From assembly GCA_902702965.1 (NCBI GenBank), contig CACRXP010000030.1:1406731-1470730 (forward strand): a stretch of 64,000 bases of DNA. Reading direction: 5' to 3'. The stretch is from Spirometra erinaceieuropaei (lineage: Eukaryota; Platyhelminthes; Cestoda; Diphyllobothriidea; Diphyllobothriidae). Positions within the stretch are counted from its first letter, which is position 1. Each line of letters opens with the position of its first letter. A model generated the notes under the pieces. It was not told the origin of the DNA, made no database searches, and worked only from the letters and a program-made list of their open reading frames with translations. A program made the position numbers and the translations under genes. This document shows, piece by piece, positions 35,740 through 46,674 of this stretch.

Positions 35740-36468
35740 CGTAAAATAGCGCGCCAGGAATGGCAATACAGAAGCTCGAAAGGCCCATGTGCGACGAGAC
35801 GTAAGTCGGAAGCTGCGGCGTATCGGGTGGGAAGACTTCGCAGAAATAAGATCAGAATGCAAGGGATGGGCAAATTGCTTGACCGTATTAAAATGTCGTT
35901 GTAGATATTGTCAACTAAAAAAATAAGAAACACTGGCAGCAGAAGAGAGCATTCGGAGGACTCGTTTTAAAATTAAGTGATATTTTTTTAGCAAAGCAGG
36001 AAAAATCACTGGAGGGCAATAAAGAATAAGAGGAAGAATGCAGGCCTCGATGAATCGCCAGACTAAGGATTGAGGTGTGTGGTAGGAACGTAACCGATGG
36101 ATGTAATAAAGAAGTTTATGAACTTTAGTAAAAAAAGACTCAATGTGGAGGGAAAATGAAAGATTTGATGACAAATTAACGCCGAGGTCCCTGAAAGAGG
36201 ATACCTTGTTAGGAAGGATGTCAGAGTATTCAGGACTAGAAGAGGGTCTCAGTCGGAAAATACACTGAACTGATTTTTGATTGTTCATCAGGAGAACATT
36301 TTCCTCCGACCATACTAGCGCATGGTTTAGGCCATCATTTAGAGACTGTAGGTGTGTCTGACCCTTGAGTGGGTGTCCAACAACCACATCATCAGCATAC
36401 TTAACTAAAAGACATTCGTTAGGGGACCAAAAGTTCTTATTCCACCGATCGGGCATGCTTCTTTTCAA
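35740..36468 (-). pseudogene. LINE (non-LTR) reverse transcriptase, C-terminal part
   Basis: Reverse-transcriptase palm motif YADDVV stands at residues 24-29 of the frame that opens at 36468. Next come LNDGLNHALVWSEEN, the FRDLGVNLSSNLSF block and thumb-like RLRSYHTPQSLVWRFIEACI, as in CR1/jockey-type LINEs. A frame slip near 35920 moves the C-terminal tail into another frame, where HPLHSDLISAKSSHP and RTWAFRASVLPFL are the usual end of such proteins. The copy is 5'-truncated just upstream of the palm. Endonuclease and fingers are absent. The palindromic element A lies immediately 3' of it. Confidence 0.85.
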
Positions 36469-37139
36469 CTGCTTCCTTGGACTTGTACCCCTCCCTCTGT
36501 TTCGGCAATAACGGCTTTGCTATGCGCTGCCATTGAGTGGTGAAGTTGGTTTACGGCCTCCTCTAACCCCTGGTCCAGGGTTTGGCCTATTTGCATCTGA
36601 CTTTGAAGTAATGCCATCAACCACATCTTCTCAGCGTGGGAATTACTGGGTAGGAAGTAAACGTGCACAGTCCTGAGGGGTCGCATACATAACAGTCGTC
36701 TTGTTTAGACACGCGGTCAGGTAATGAGACATGTTAGCCAACGAGGCCAATAGCACTGCAATGGCAGCAGGCAAATACCCCTCTCCTCATCTCCCCCCCC
36801 CCGCCGGCCCCCGACATAAAGCCAAAGAAATTAACTACGTCTGTGTGTTTGTTTGTCGTCTGACAGCGAGGTAAGCAGGCAAAGAGACTTGCAAAGCATG
36901 CCTGACCGAGTGTATACCGGCCACTTTTATGATACCTGAAATGTGTGCTTTGACAGTTTTGCTTCAAGCGCGTATTCTGTTGAATACGGGGTTTTCCGAC
37001 TATCAAAAATTAACTCTGAACGCTGGTCTTTGCGCAAGCGCCCGATCTGCTTGTTAAGGAAGCTTTCTAGGTAACACTGGTTGCACTTAATGTGGATAAA
37101 GAAGTTGGTAGGGCCCCCCCCACCATCAATTTGTTAGGT
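36469..37139. other. Unassigned stretch upstream of LINE remnant
   Basis: A minus frame (36465-36686) with a Gln/Glu-rich run (LLQSQMQIGQTLDQGLEEAV) and a C-rich tract at 36787-36812. The frame could be a gag-like or unrelated remnant; no family is assigned. Confidence 0.3.
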
Positions 37140-37430
37140 TACGTGGGCCGACCGCCTGAAGAGAAATCTGGTTAGTACTGACTATATGAAAAGGTAACTC
37201 GGCAACAGTATGGTGAGTGATCCATCTTAACAAGCGGTACACTGGTGATCGTATCATATGGGGTTTTATCTTGGCATCCGTTTGCAAGCCGTTACAGACA
37301 CTGCACCACCAACAACAATTTCTTCCCATAATCTCATGTTATTACTCAAACTCCGTTATTTTTTTTAAATTTGCTATTTAATTTTTTCATTAGGGCGCTC
37401 ATTTCCGTTGTTATACGACAGCGCCGGTGC
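37140..37430 (+). repeat. Dispersed repeat R, copy 2
   Basis: Matches 33700-33990 with many substitutions: ATGGGGTTTTATCTTGGCAT, CTCCGTTATTTTTTTTAAAT, CATTTCCGTTGTTATACGAC. Identity is moderate. Function unknown. Confidence 0.55.
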
Positions 37431-37523
37431 GCAATATGGAGTATTCTGTGAGCTTGATGAACGAAAACTCCGTTTTATTTGCGTTGCGATTGCACGCCAA
37501 CTTCTTCCTATTGCTTTTTCACC

Positions 37524-38732
37524 TACAGTAGAGGGCCTATCGCATGAAATGTCGACTACATTTCTGAAATATGTATTAGATCAGAAGGAATAACCTAGAT
37601 GATGTTTCAATGCTAATTATCATACAGCCTACTTTTTGAATATTTCAGCCGCGCAAGGATACCGGCTTAAAAATGAGCTTCTTTCTGGCAGCTTGCTAAC
37701 GCCAATCTCGAGATAAAATGGGTATTGAAGCGTTACTATTGTTTCCTGTCTTTTTCGTTACACTACCGAAGCAAATACGTTTTGTTGAAACCTGCGCTAA
37801 AATATTTCTTTTTGCGCTTCATATCTTGTAATTAAAGAGTACTTATCTTTCGAATTCAAAAAACTGCGCAATCGTGAGCTTTTTTACGGATTTGACATAT
37901 TCATTCAAACAGCAGTTTATTTCTCCGACGATAAATGCCACTAAAAAGGTATGTACCATGACCCACATTAACTGAAATATTCTATGAAATATGCAGTAGA
38001 TGCGCTAACTCCTGTTATGTTAATCGAAATTCTGAAAAGCGTTTTCGACTTGAAAAGATTACTTAAATAGAGTCGTAATATTAATCACCATGTAGCATAT
38101 TCCCGTAATATTTCAGTTACTCCCGGATACCGGCTTTTGAATGAACTTCCTTTCGTCCGCCTGCAAAATCATACTTTGTAAAAAGTGAGTACTTGAGTAG
38201 TGTACCTTTTTTCTCACTGGTTTTAAACGCCCTCATAAGGTTAAATAAATTTCAAAGAAAACATAAGTTTAATCATTTTTCTCCTCGTTTTGTAGACAAA
38301 TACGTCTTCTGCTAATTTCATTCTCGAAGACAAGGAGTGATTCGGTTTTAAAGAAGTTTCTACTTATGGGATATTTAAGAGCGTGTAATGGCCAATCATA
38401 AACTATTGCGTCTCTGCATCTGCGAATATTGCCTGTAGAGTTTGCAATATGTCTCAAATCGACTGCCAAATTTTACAGACCTTACTTAGTCCCCTCTTAC
38501 TAGCGTATATACATTTATGATTTTCTATACACGTAAGATATACAACTTTTAATTTGCAAACACTGAATGCAGGTATAGCCGCAGGCCAAAATCAAAATTA
38601 TTCGAGAATTGGAAAAGCTTTTGAAAACCAACTTATACTCTTCCTTCGAGTAAAAAATTCGAAGAGGAGGTAATTTTCTCCAAAATGAATAAAAGAATGA
38701 ATATTTTTATGCATTTTTAAGAAATGTATTTG
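37524..38732. mobile_element. Family M elements M4/M5, nested left halves
   Basis: A decayed left end starts at 37524 (TACAGTAGAGGGCC). A second left end starts near 37991 (GCAGTAGATGCGCTAACTC) and leads into a family M arm and centre. The right half is cut at 38732 by the tRNA-like palindrome, and a trace of M resumes after 39216. The order of events is M first, palindrome later. Confidence 0.65.
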
Positions 38733-38789
38733 GCGGATATTTTGGCAGATTTTGAATAATTCATATTGACCAAACTGTGAAAAACTCGG

Positions 38790-38870
38790 CGCATCGGTTG
38801 GATTCGAACCCACGCAGTAAGGCGAAGGCTTAAGTACAGTCAACGCTCTAACCACTTGAGCTACGAGGTA
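38790..38870 (-). tRNA. tRNA-Ser-like sequence in element B (decayed)
   Basis: A-box TAGCTCAAGTGG and B-box GGTTCGAATCC remain. The acceptor stem and T stem have lost pairs (CATCGGTTGG). Likely non-functional. Confidence 0.4.
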
Positions 38871-39107
38871 CCCCCGGACGACTCGAGTTTAATCGCATTT
38901 GGGTCAAGTTACCCGCCCAACCTACTTCAACATCTGGAATCCACCAAATCTGAGCCTGGCAGTCATCTGGTAAATTCTGGATGAATTACTTAGGAAATGC
39001 TGCCTGATCAGTCAACTTACTGTATCAGATTTGGTGGATTCCAGACGTTGCAGTAGGTTTGGTGGGTAACTTGACCTAAATGTGATTAAACTCGCGTCAT
39101 CCGGCAG

Positions 39108-39188
39108 GACCTCGTAGCTCAAGTGGTTAGAGCGTCGCCTGAACTAAAGCCTTACCCTTACTGTGTGGGTTCGAATCCCACCGAGGCG
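39108..39188 (+). tRNA. tRNA-Ser(ACT)-like sequence in element B
   Basis: GACCTCG/CGAGGCG acceptor (five of seven pair), intact D stem, loop GAACTAA (ACT), long variable arm, and T stem GTGGG/CCCAC around TTCGAAT. The anticodon stem is weakened (GCCT/AGCC). Confidence 0.45.
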
Positions 39189-39240
39189 CCGAGATTTTCG
39201 CAATTGGATCAATATGAAATGCATTTGAATTTACAAGAAG

Positions 39241-40902
39241 AACGAACATCAACATTCGATCTTTTAAAGTAAACGGAAGGTTTTTCTTTCGGAAATGTCC
39301 ATTGGTTTAACGATGAACTCCACTCTGGATGACAAGGACAACCATTCACGCTTAGTATACGTAGATAAGATTGTAAATGACCATTGCAGTTGTGGAGGCA
39401 AATTATAAAACTACAAATTGGCAGGCCTGCAGGAACTTCCGTGGTCAAACTCGCCACTAAGGCTTAAATATAACCGTCCTGAGGCTTGAAGCCCGTGTCA
39501 CGTGGCTGACATTCATTTTTGTTAGGTAGATGACATCATACAGTTGAAAGCAAGCTGACTTTATTTATTTTCATGGTGTCCGCGTACGGCAAAAAACCAC
39601 AGAAAGCGGAAAAGCAGTAGATATATACGACAGCGTAATGGAGACTTACTTCTCTTGATATGCAAACGTTTATCATACTGACTTATAGTGATGGAATTAA
39701 GAAGTGTTAATTAAAATAGTAGGGTCTAATTACGCAATACTTGTGGAGCGGTGTTCTAGGCTTGTCAAAACACATGTTTTGAGGGTGGGCTTAAGGGATG
39801 GGGGATGAATGTTTTTTAACCTGCACAAAATGTCTCCAACAGGCCCGCGGTGTTTTCAACGCAATTTATAATGAGGCAAGAAAGGCCTTGCATTAATCGA
39901 TAAAACTATGCGGCAACATTACACTGAATGCTATAGTCCAACAATAAACATGCATTCATGATTCCTATTCGTCCCCCAAACAGTGTGTGATTTGTCATAA
40001 TTTTCACGGTGTCATGAACTAGCAGAAATGAAAAGAGAAGCGGCTTTTCGTTTGAGGATTTATTTATATATGCAAGTGAATTGTGGCAGAGCATTTTCGA
40101 AAATCCACCGGCAATGTGTGCTTGACTGTGAAGCTGACGCATCCGCCTTATTGGCCTATTTAACCTGTTAACGTCTACTGAATTTAAAGTATCCCGTTAA
40201 ATTTTTATTAAGCTTGAATATATGTAAAAGGTCCTGTTCCCTGCGGATGAATTTTTAGATTTTTAAATTATAGTGTGAGGGCTTAGTTCTTGTGAACTCC
40301 CTTTTTATCAGTTCTTAGCCAATTTCAGTCGACTTTAGGAATTGCGCAGATTCGCAAGACCACAATAAACAACGATCTAACGTGCCTGAATTGCGTTTTC
40401 ATGGGAGCAAAGCTTACATTTGAATTTTATCGGCTGTGAAGTTGAACTCGTAGCCTGGTTCGAAGTTGTGGGCAGCCACTGATGTTAATTGGCCCGGCTG
40501 GCTTTTCCGCATGTTCAAAGGCGGCGGTCGGAACAACGGTCTTTAGTAAAAACTAACGCTGGGTCCAGAGAGTCAGTACAGCATAAACCGTTAAGGTTTG
40601 AAATCCCGATCACGCTGTTCAACGCCACTGTAGCAGATGCCATTTATATGGCATAAAGAGTGTAACAATTTTAAAAAAGATCTGTTGGCAGAGACCGAGT
40701 AGGCTGTCCTGACCCCAAGTGTAAGCGCAATGTGGGTAAGGAGGGTAAGGTTAGTCAAAAGGGGATGCTGAAATCGTTAGTAAGGTAACGTAGCTCAATC
40801 TGAAACGTAAAAGGCAACCTGATGCACGACAAATCTGCCGCGAGACTCAAGGAAGCCCAGAACCCCCGCAAAAGACCTCGTTGACAGGAAACGCGGGGCA
40901 GC
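39241..40902. other. Unassigned stretch (1.7 kb)
   Basis: No supported gene or repeat. Confidence 0.35.
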
Positions 40903-42377
40903 TACAGTATGTGAGCTAACTCATGAGGAGCCAACCAAAATTCCGAAATACATCCTCGTTTCGAAAAGATTAATTAATTAGTGTTGTAAAACTAATCATC
41001 ATGCGGAAAAATTCTGTAGGAGTTCAGTTGCCTCGGGATGCCAGCTTTTAAACGAACTTCTTTCCGGTTGCATGCAAAAACCACACTCTGCACAAAAATG
41101 ACTACATAAGTAGCATACATTTTTCTCATTGATGTTCGATGCCCTTAAAACTCAACTAAGTTTCTTGGAAAATATGTATAAAAATATTCATTCTTTCGCC
41201 TATTCTGTAGCAAATTACGTCTTCCTCCATTTGTATACTCAAAGGAAGGTTGCAATTCGGCTTTTAAAAGTTTCTAGTTGTGAGATTGTTTAATACGGTG
41301 AAGTGGCCGTTCATAAAACGTCTTGTCGCTGCATTTACCAATGGGACTTGTAAATTTTAGGGTATCGCTCATATTCACTGCCAAATTTCATGAACTCCAT
41401 ATAGTCTGATTTAATACCGTAGGGAAGTGTATGATTTTCCATACGCGGAAAATATATGACTTGTAGTTTGGAAACCCTAAGTACAAGTGTTATAGCAGGT
41501 CGGGTTTAAAATTATTTGGGAATTAGAGAAGTTTTCAGTTACCCCAGGATGCAGGTTTTCAAATGAACTTCCTTCTGGCTGCACGCAAAAACCGCACTCT
41601 GCAAAAAAATGCCTATTTACGTAGCAAGCATTTTTCACATTGATTTTCCGTGCCCATAAAAAGTCAATTATATTTCACGAAAAACGTGTATACAAATATT
41701 CATTTTTCTACTCCTTCGATAGAAAGCTACGTCTTCTTTCCAGTTTATACTCAAAGAAAGGGTATAATTTGTTTTTAAAAAGTTTCTACTTGTGTGATTT
41801 TTTAGTACCGTGAAATGGTCGTTCATAAAACGTCATGTCTCTGCATTGACTAGTGTTGCTTTCAAAGTTAACAATATGGGTCAAATCCACTGCTTAATTC
41901 TATGAACCCCACATGCTTTCCTCTAAATACCGTAGAGGAATTTACTGTTTTCCATACGCGGAAAATATACGGCTTGTAGTTTTGGAACTCTGCATGCAAG
42001 TGTAACGGCAGGTCGAATTCAAAATTGTTTGGAAATTGGAAAAGATTTTTAAAACCGAATTAAACCCTTTCTTCGAGCATTAAATTGAAAGAAGACGTAA
42101 TTTTCTACCGAATGCATGGAAGAATGAATATTTGTATACATGATTTCCGTGAAACATAATTGAATTTTTAAGGGCACCGAAAATCAATGGGAAAGAATGC
42201 ATGCTACGTACGTGGTCATTTTTTACAGAGTGTAGTTCCTGCATGCGGCCGGAAAGAGGCTGCTTTGAAAGTAGACATCCTGAGGTAACTGAATTAATAC
42301 AGATGTCTGTTGCATTTATGACTGGATTTACAACCGGAATTTCGGTTGACATTTCATGCGTTAGCCCACCTACTGTA
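40903..42377. mobile_element. Family M element M6, 1.5 kb with duplicated left arm
   Basis: It begins TACAGTATGTGAGCTAACTC and ends CCCACCTACTGTA. The arm sequence (CAGGATGCAGG, GCACTCTGCAAAAAAATG, TCATTGATTTTC type blocks) occurs twice on the left, at about 41035-41300 and again from about 41535, before the right arm at about 42040-42377. This is a longer structure than the roughly 1-kb norm, probably from insertion or unequal exchange between M copies. No coding capacity. Confidence 0.75.
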
Positions 42378-42653
42378 AGCTGCTGATTGCCACTTTAATC
42401 TGCCTCTAATTACGCCCCTTTTTAATCAGTTGAATGTCAATCTATGTCTCAGCTGGTGGTATTCGATGTAGAATTCCTCCATGACTAGAAGGGTAGAGCT
42501 CCGGTCTCAGATCCGCCATGTCTAAGGTTTAAGTACGGCTGGCCTATTAGTGCGAGAAAGTCAGAATTAGACATTCCATCGGATTTTATTAAGGCGTCTT
42601 CATTAGTCTAACTTCACAACGAACAGTATGGGGTATTTGTTGCTCTTGGGTAT
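42378..42653. other. Short spacer between M6 and M7
   Basis: Nothing recognised. Confidence 0.3.
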
Positions 42654-42712
42654 TACAGTAGGTGGGCTATCGCATGAACTCTCAACAGAAATTCTGAAAT
42701 GCGTTTATGTTT
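42654..42712 (+). repeat. Family M terminal fragment M7
   Basis: TACAGTAGGTGGGCTATCGC and the following 40 bp (GAAATTCTGAAATGCGTTTA) match the left end of family M; then homology stops abruptly. Confidence 0.65.
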
Positions 42713-44064
42713 CGGGGCTGACCTGGCGTTGCCTAACAGTCAGACAGCCGCGTGAGACCGGCCATGAACAAAAATTGGCATTCCCTGCCAAATAGTTGGT
42801 TCAGTTACCTCTAGCTAACCGTTTTCGAGGCCATACCACCAGTACTACTCTGACAGGTTTTGTAAGACATATTGCACTGACCTCTAAGAAATAAGAAAAA
42901 AAATTGTCAAACCCAGGAGCCCTTTCTGACCGACGTTTTTCAGGGCTAAGCGTGTGTGCGGAGAACCCACTGTTTAACAAGATGCCGTAAAAAGAACAGC
43001 ATTCCAGATGACGTATTCCACCAGGCAAAAGCTGACATCGGAACTACCATTGAATCTGCCATGGTTTTGCAAAACTTGCCATCAACTCATTTAGGAGACT
43101 GGCTGGCAAGCGCACGCTCACCTGCCATAAATTGCCTCCATCGTTTACAATTTTAATGGCCTGCCGGTTGATTAATTACAGCATCCGTTCATCTTCCTAG
43201 CATTAGTCTTGGAAGCATGGGAAGGAAAGTGGTGCGGATTTCAAAATGCCTCTGTATCCAGGGGACATCCGTGATGTGCACGGGCCAGAGGCGCTTTAAG
43301 ATTTATATAGATTTATAAACGTTTAACTCTTCCACAGACGTGGGGATCAGTGATTAAAAGGTATCTTGAGTTGAGCGTAGCCTGGCATTTATTTTATGAA
43401 CTGCGACCTGCTCAAGTATTGAAATCCAACAAATCGACTACTCATATTGTCTACATTTGATGTCCCTATGTCTTTTCATGTTCTTCCTCATCCATTTGTC
43501 CGGCGCAATTTAAATTTAGAAGAAAAATCACGAAGATGGCTTACAAATCCGCTGACAAATTGGAGGCTGATGAAAATGACGTCAGGCTATAAGCCATAAT
43601 CTCAACGATCGCGAGGCCTTCTTTGGGACTTCATTATCTTCTTGTCTTTCGTTTAAATTCAACAATTTTGGAGAGCAAGTACATGGCCGCTTCTCAAGAA
43701 GTTCGGAGCATGTAAGAGAAGGGACTATTCAAATGAAGTGAAATCCACCCAAACTGTCAGCAGTCTTTTGTCAAATTTCGGAAAACTGGCCCAATTCGAC
43801 AACTTAGCAAATTTCCTACGACATCTTCAAAAATGATTCGACTGGTTAAATAGGGGCTGCTTAACTCAAATTTGCATATGAACATTCGAATCAAGTCTCG
43901 GCTGCTTTCCGTTAAAGTAAACTCATTAAGACTGCAGATCATCTCCTGGGAAAATTGGATTGATTACAATTTAAAATTTACAATTAGGAGACGGACTAAT
44001 GAACAGAATTTTTTACAGCGGCAAAAAGCTGAAGTTTTAACTGACACATTACTGATTGCATTTC
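42713..44064. other. Unassigned stretch (1.35 kb)
   Basis: No gene or repeat recognised. Confidence 0.35.
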
Positions 44065-44625
44065 GGTAGCTTTTGAGGCAGAGGCTGCCTTAGTTCATCT
44101 CAAATATTTATATCGATTATCGGACCAAAACTGAGAATCATTGTGCCAAAGAACTTACTCCACGTTCGCACAAAAGCTTAGCACTGAAAACTGTGGAATG
44201 TCCTGGAGCGGACATAGAGGATTATGAAGGATTCGCAGGTGGGCTAGACCTCTTACAGTCATGTAAGGCAATTAAACAAAATCGACGAAACATGTGTTTT
44301 GGTTCCTAGTATTAAATTCCTTACACAAAGCTTTCTGAATCAGTCAATAATTTTTATAACTGAGTCCTTGGTTAATATCCTCTGAATATTAGATTATCTT
44401 TCTGAAGCTTAAGAATGTAATTCCCAATATTTGCAACAACTTCCGGACTGAACGTGGGAAGGTGGGCTCAGCGAACTTTTGAACATTATGTCGCAGGACT
44501 TCAAGTGGGAACGCAGAATGATGCAGTGACGGTTCGAAGGTCTCTCAGCTGCACAAGATCGACGAAACTCGTGTCTAGGTCTTTGACCGGTACCGCAAAG
44601 GAAGTGTGGTAAGTCAGTCGATTTG
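44065..44625 (+). repeat. Retrozyme family 2, decayed tandem
   Basis: CTCAAATATTTATATCGATTATCGGACC and CCACGTTCGCACAAAAG match the retrozyme body at 46.3-46.5 kb. Two ribozyme 3' halves follow about 305 bp apart: ATCGACGAAACATGTGTTTTGG near 44281 and ATCGACGAAACTCGTGTCTAGG near 44559. Both lack CTGATGA, so neither can cleave. Confidence 0.5.
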
Positions 44626-45265
44626 CTTAAATCATTGACCATCCGTTCGGGAGAGTAAATATTACACGCCTATTCCAACGAAGCCTATACATCCTGCCGC
44701 ACATATCCAAACAGTAGTATTCAACCTATTCGCAAACATACGCCTGCATACGTTAAGCAACTTTATCAAGACCATCATATGACCTAAGCAAATGGTCATA
44801 ATGGATATACCCCATTTTATTGAGGTGTCTAGCCTTCCACCGGTACTTGTGCGTTCTCCTTATCCGTGCCTCAACGTGTTTTGGACGCACACGTCACGAT
44901 TTAGGCGAGGCCGATTATCAGTCACTCCGTTTTAGGAACATGGCAGGCAACAGAGCCGGATGTCATCCGAGTCTCCGAACATTGTCCTTCACACAGGAAC
45001 ACTGCGGAGATGCTGCAAGAGCCTCATTTACGATACTTTATTTCTCGCTCAAACAGTGTTGGTTATTAACAGGTGCAAAGGAGAAATTTCCGCATTTCGA
45101 AGCATGCATATTGATGTCGAATTACTCCCCTGTATGAGTTTTTTCCTGTCCCAGAGCACCTATTTTTCCCTTTGCTGAGGCTGACCTAAAATAAGTGCTA
45201 GTCAAATGAATGAAACATGTTAACGGAGGCTGCAATTCATGTCGGCAGATTTGTGTGCGTGGACG
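44626..45265. other. Unassigned stretch
   Basis: A 105-codon plus frame (44820-45137) has no motif. Nothing else seen. Confidence 0.3.
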
Positions 45266-45403
45266 TGACGTAAATGGTAATGTTCTCACGAACTAACGAG
45301 TTATGTCTCACGAGCCCCTAGACATAAAGGCAGTAAGTAAAGCTGAGCAGTGCATAATATAGACATTCTGAACGTTAGGTAACCTGACAACAGAGCGCTT
45401 CCG

Positions 45404-45722
45404 GTCACCCAGTGACTCCCCCTTAAGTAACTGGTGATACCACTGTCGGTCAAACACAGAATTAAGTCGAAGAATTTCTGCCTTTAACGTGGAACAGGGA
45501 GCATCTGTAGGAGGATTAGATAGAAAGGACTGCACTTGAGAGATAACACCACGCAAGTTTATGGTATTTCGCTAGCTCCTTGGTAACGTTAGCAGAATAA
45601 AATACGGATTCGATGCGGCTGAAATAAAGTTGTGGAGCGTGTTGCGAGAATGCATGCAAGGTAAAATTGAGGGCATGGAGGGACTGGGCGGGGTCATCAA
45701 GTTGTTGGTTGGGATCAGACAT
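45404..45722 (-). pseudogene. Gypsy Gag N-terminal fragment, frameshifted
   Basis: The frame opening at 45722 (MSDPNQQLDD) and the frame 45308-45556 are two phases of one protein. The gag-like signature runs YFSRIESVFYSANVTKELAKY, then FLSNPPTDAP, then LKAEILRLNSVFDRQWYHQLL and GESLGDRKRS. This matches the matrix-like region of flatworm Ty3/gypsy Gag. It is broken by one frame slip near 45540, and the capsid end and zinc knuckle are missing. After GDRKRS the reading passes into LTR sequence. Confidence 0.75.
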
Positions 45723-45871
45723 AATAGTTAAGACAGAGATGGTAAAATATTAGAATTCGTGAGAAACGTTAACGTAAATTTAATAGAAATTCACAAACAA
45801 ATAGTACGTTAAATGTTATTCAGTATGACATAGGAAGGTATAAAGCCTGCATTAACGTCGGGAGTCACCAA

Positions 45872-46011
45872 TGACGTAAATGGTAATGTTCTCACGAAAT
45901 AACGAATTATATCTCACGAAACTTTAGTCTTAAAGGCAGTAAGAAAAGCTGAGAAGTGAATAATATACAGATCCTGAACTTTAAGTAACCTGACAACAGA
46001 CCGCGACAACA
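45872..46011 (-). repeat. 5' LTR of the mini gypsy element
   Basis: 140 bp, TG...CA ended on the minus strand. It matches 45266-45402 with roughly 15-20 differences. Confidence 0.7.
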
Positions 46012-46199
46012 AAGAAATCCAGCAAGGCGGGTTGTACATGTGTGTTGTCTTCGTTACATTCAAAAAGCAATCCGGGCAAAGAAACTGGGCCTAAATTAGT
46101 CCGGTAGCTCACCACAGATAATTAGACACACGCCTGATGCTTTTTTTATTTCCGAGGGAACTAATGCGCGAACTTGGAACAGATCTTACGAAACGGACC

Positions 46200-46265
46200 T
46201 TTTCGGCTGCCTCGCAGCTGCGTCAGGTTGCGGTATAAGATCGGCGAAACACGCTTGTCTGGGCT
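46200..46265 (+). ncRNA. Hammerhead family 2, truncated 5' core
   Basis: ATCGGCGAAACACGCTTGTC followed by TGGGCTTTTAGCT is present, but the CTGATGA box is replaced at the inverted junction. Inactive as a monomer. Confidence 0.55.
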
Positions 46266-46525
46266 TTTAGCTAATACCTGTGTTGTTACTTTGGTAAATC
46301 ATTGCACAGTTCTGTACTACTGGCTGCCTGTTGGCGGTTTGTGAATATTAAGCGGTTATTCCGCAGTAGCCAATGGATTTCAGCTCAAATATTCATATCA
46401 ACCTCTGGACCGTGTTTGAAAAGGTCCGTTTCGAAAGATTTGTTCCATGTTCGCGCACAAGTTTTCTTGGAAATTAAACAGGGCAAGTCGAAACTGGAGT
46501 TCATATACCAGAAAATACACGGGGA

Positions 46526-46620
46526 AAGCTGGGGGACCCACTGACGAGCCGAACCCCTCGCAGCTGCGTCAGGTAACGGCATAAGATCGGCGAGCCACGC
46601 GTGTCTGGCATTCTAGGTAG
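46526..46620 (+). ncRNA. Hammerhead ribozyme, family 2, with one core change
   Basis: Helix I CCCA/TGG with the outer AGCT of the unit, CTGACGA box (allowed by CUGANGA), helix II GCCGA/TCGGC, helix III CACGCGTG, and GUC before the cleavage point at 46605. The second box is GAGCC rather than GAAAC, so activity is doubtful. Confidence 0.6.
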
Positions 46621-46674
46621 TACCTGTGTTGTTAGTACGGTAAATCACTGCACAGTTCTAAACGCCTGATGTTT

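Larger units (their letters stand above)
38733..39215. mobile_element. Palindromic tRNA-Ser-like element B, 12-bp target duplication
   Basis: GAAATGTATTTG (38721-38732) and GAAATGCATTTG (39216-39227) flank it, one mismatch in 12. The left unit is minus strand with its tRNA-like segment at 38790-38870. The right unit is plus strand with its tRNA-like segment at 39108-39188. The leaders meet near 38955. It is inserted into the right arm of a family M element. Compared with element A, the ends fall at different points of the same unit, so the unit is permuted. Confidence 0.8.
45266..46011 (-). mobile_element. Mini Ty3/gypsy (CsRn1-like) element, internally deleted
   Basis: Read on the minus strand: a 140-bp LTR (46011-45872) begins TGTTGTCGCGG and ends CGTCA. 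A primer-binding site TGGTGACTCCCGACGT (45855-45870) follows, close to the complement of a tRNA-Trp 3' end and so typical of the CsRn1/Mag side of Ty3/gypsy. Next come a leader, a gag fragment (45722-45404) and a second LTR copy (45402-45266) missing about its first ten bases. Protease, RT and integrase are deleted. The flanking five-base words differ, so no target duplication is visible. Confidence 0.75.
46144..46661 (+). mobile_element. Retrozyme tandem (hammerhead family 2) with 13-bp target duplication
   Basis: A minus-strand fragment (about 46145-46203) abuts two plus-strand ribozyme copies whose predicted cleavage sites are 346 bp apart (46259/46260 and 46605/46606). The repeat is a head-to-tail array of a 346-bp unit with one hammerhead per unit. 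ACGCCTGATGCTT (46130) and ACGCCTGATGTTT (46662) flank it, 12 of 13 matching. There is no coding capacity. Size and layout match metazoan retrozymes and schistosome Sm-alpha. They are thought to be copied through circular RNA by PLE proteins. Confidence 0.75.

Noticed and set aside
35469..39188. Functional tRNA-Ser genes
   Set aside because: Boxes and T stem are good, but the acceptor stem mismatches, the unusual ACT anticodon and the repetition in mobile palindromes argue for tRNA-derived repeats.
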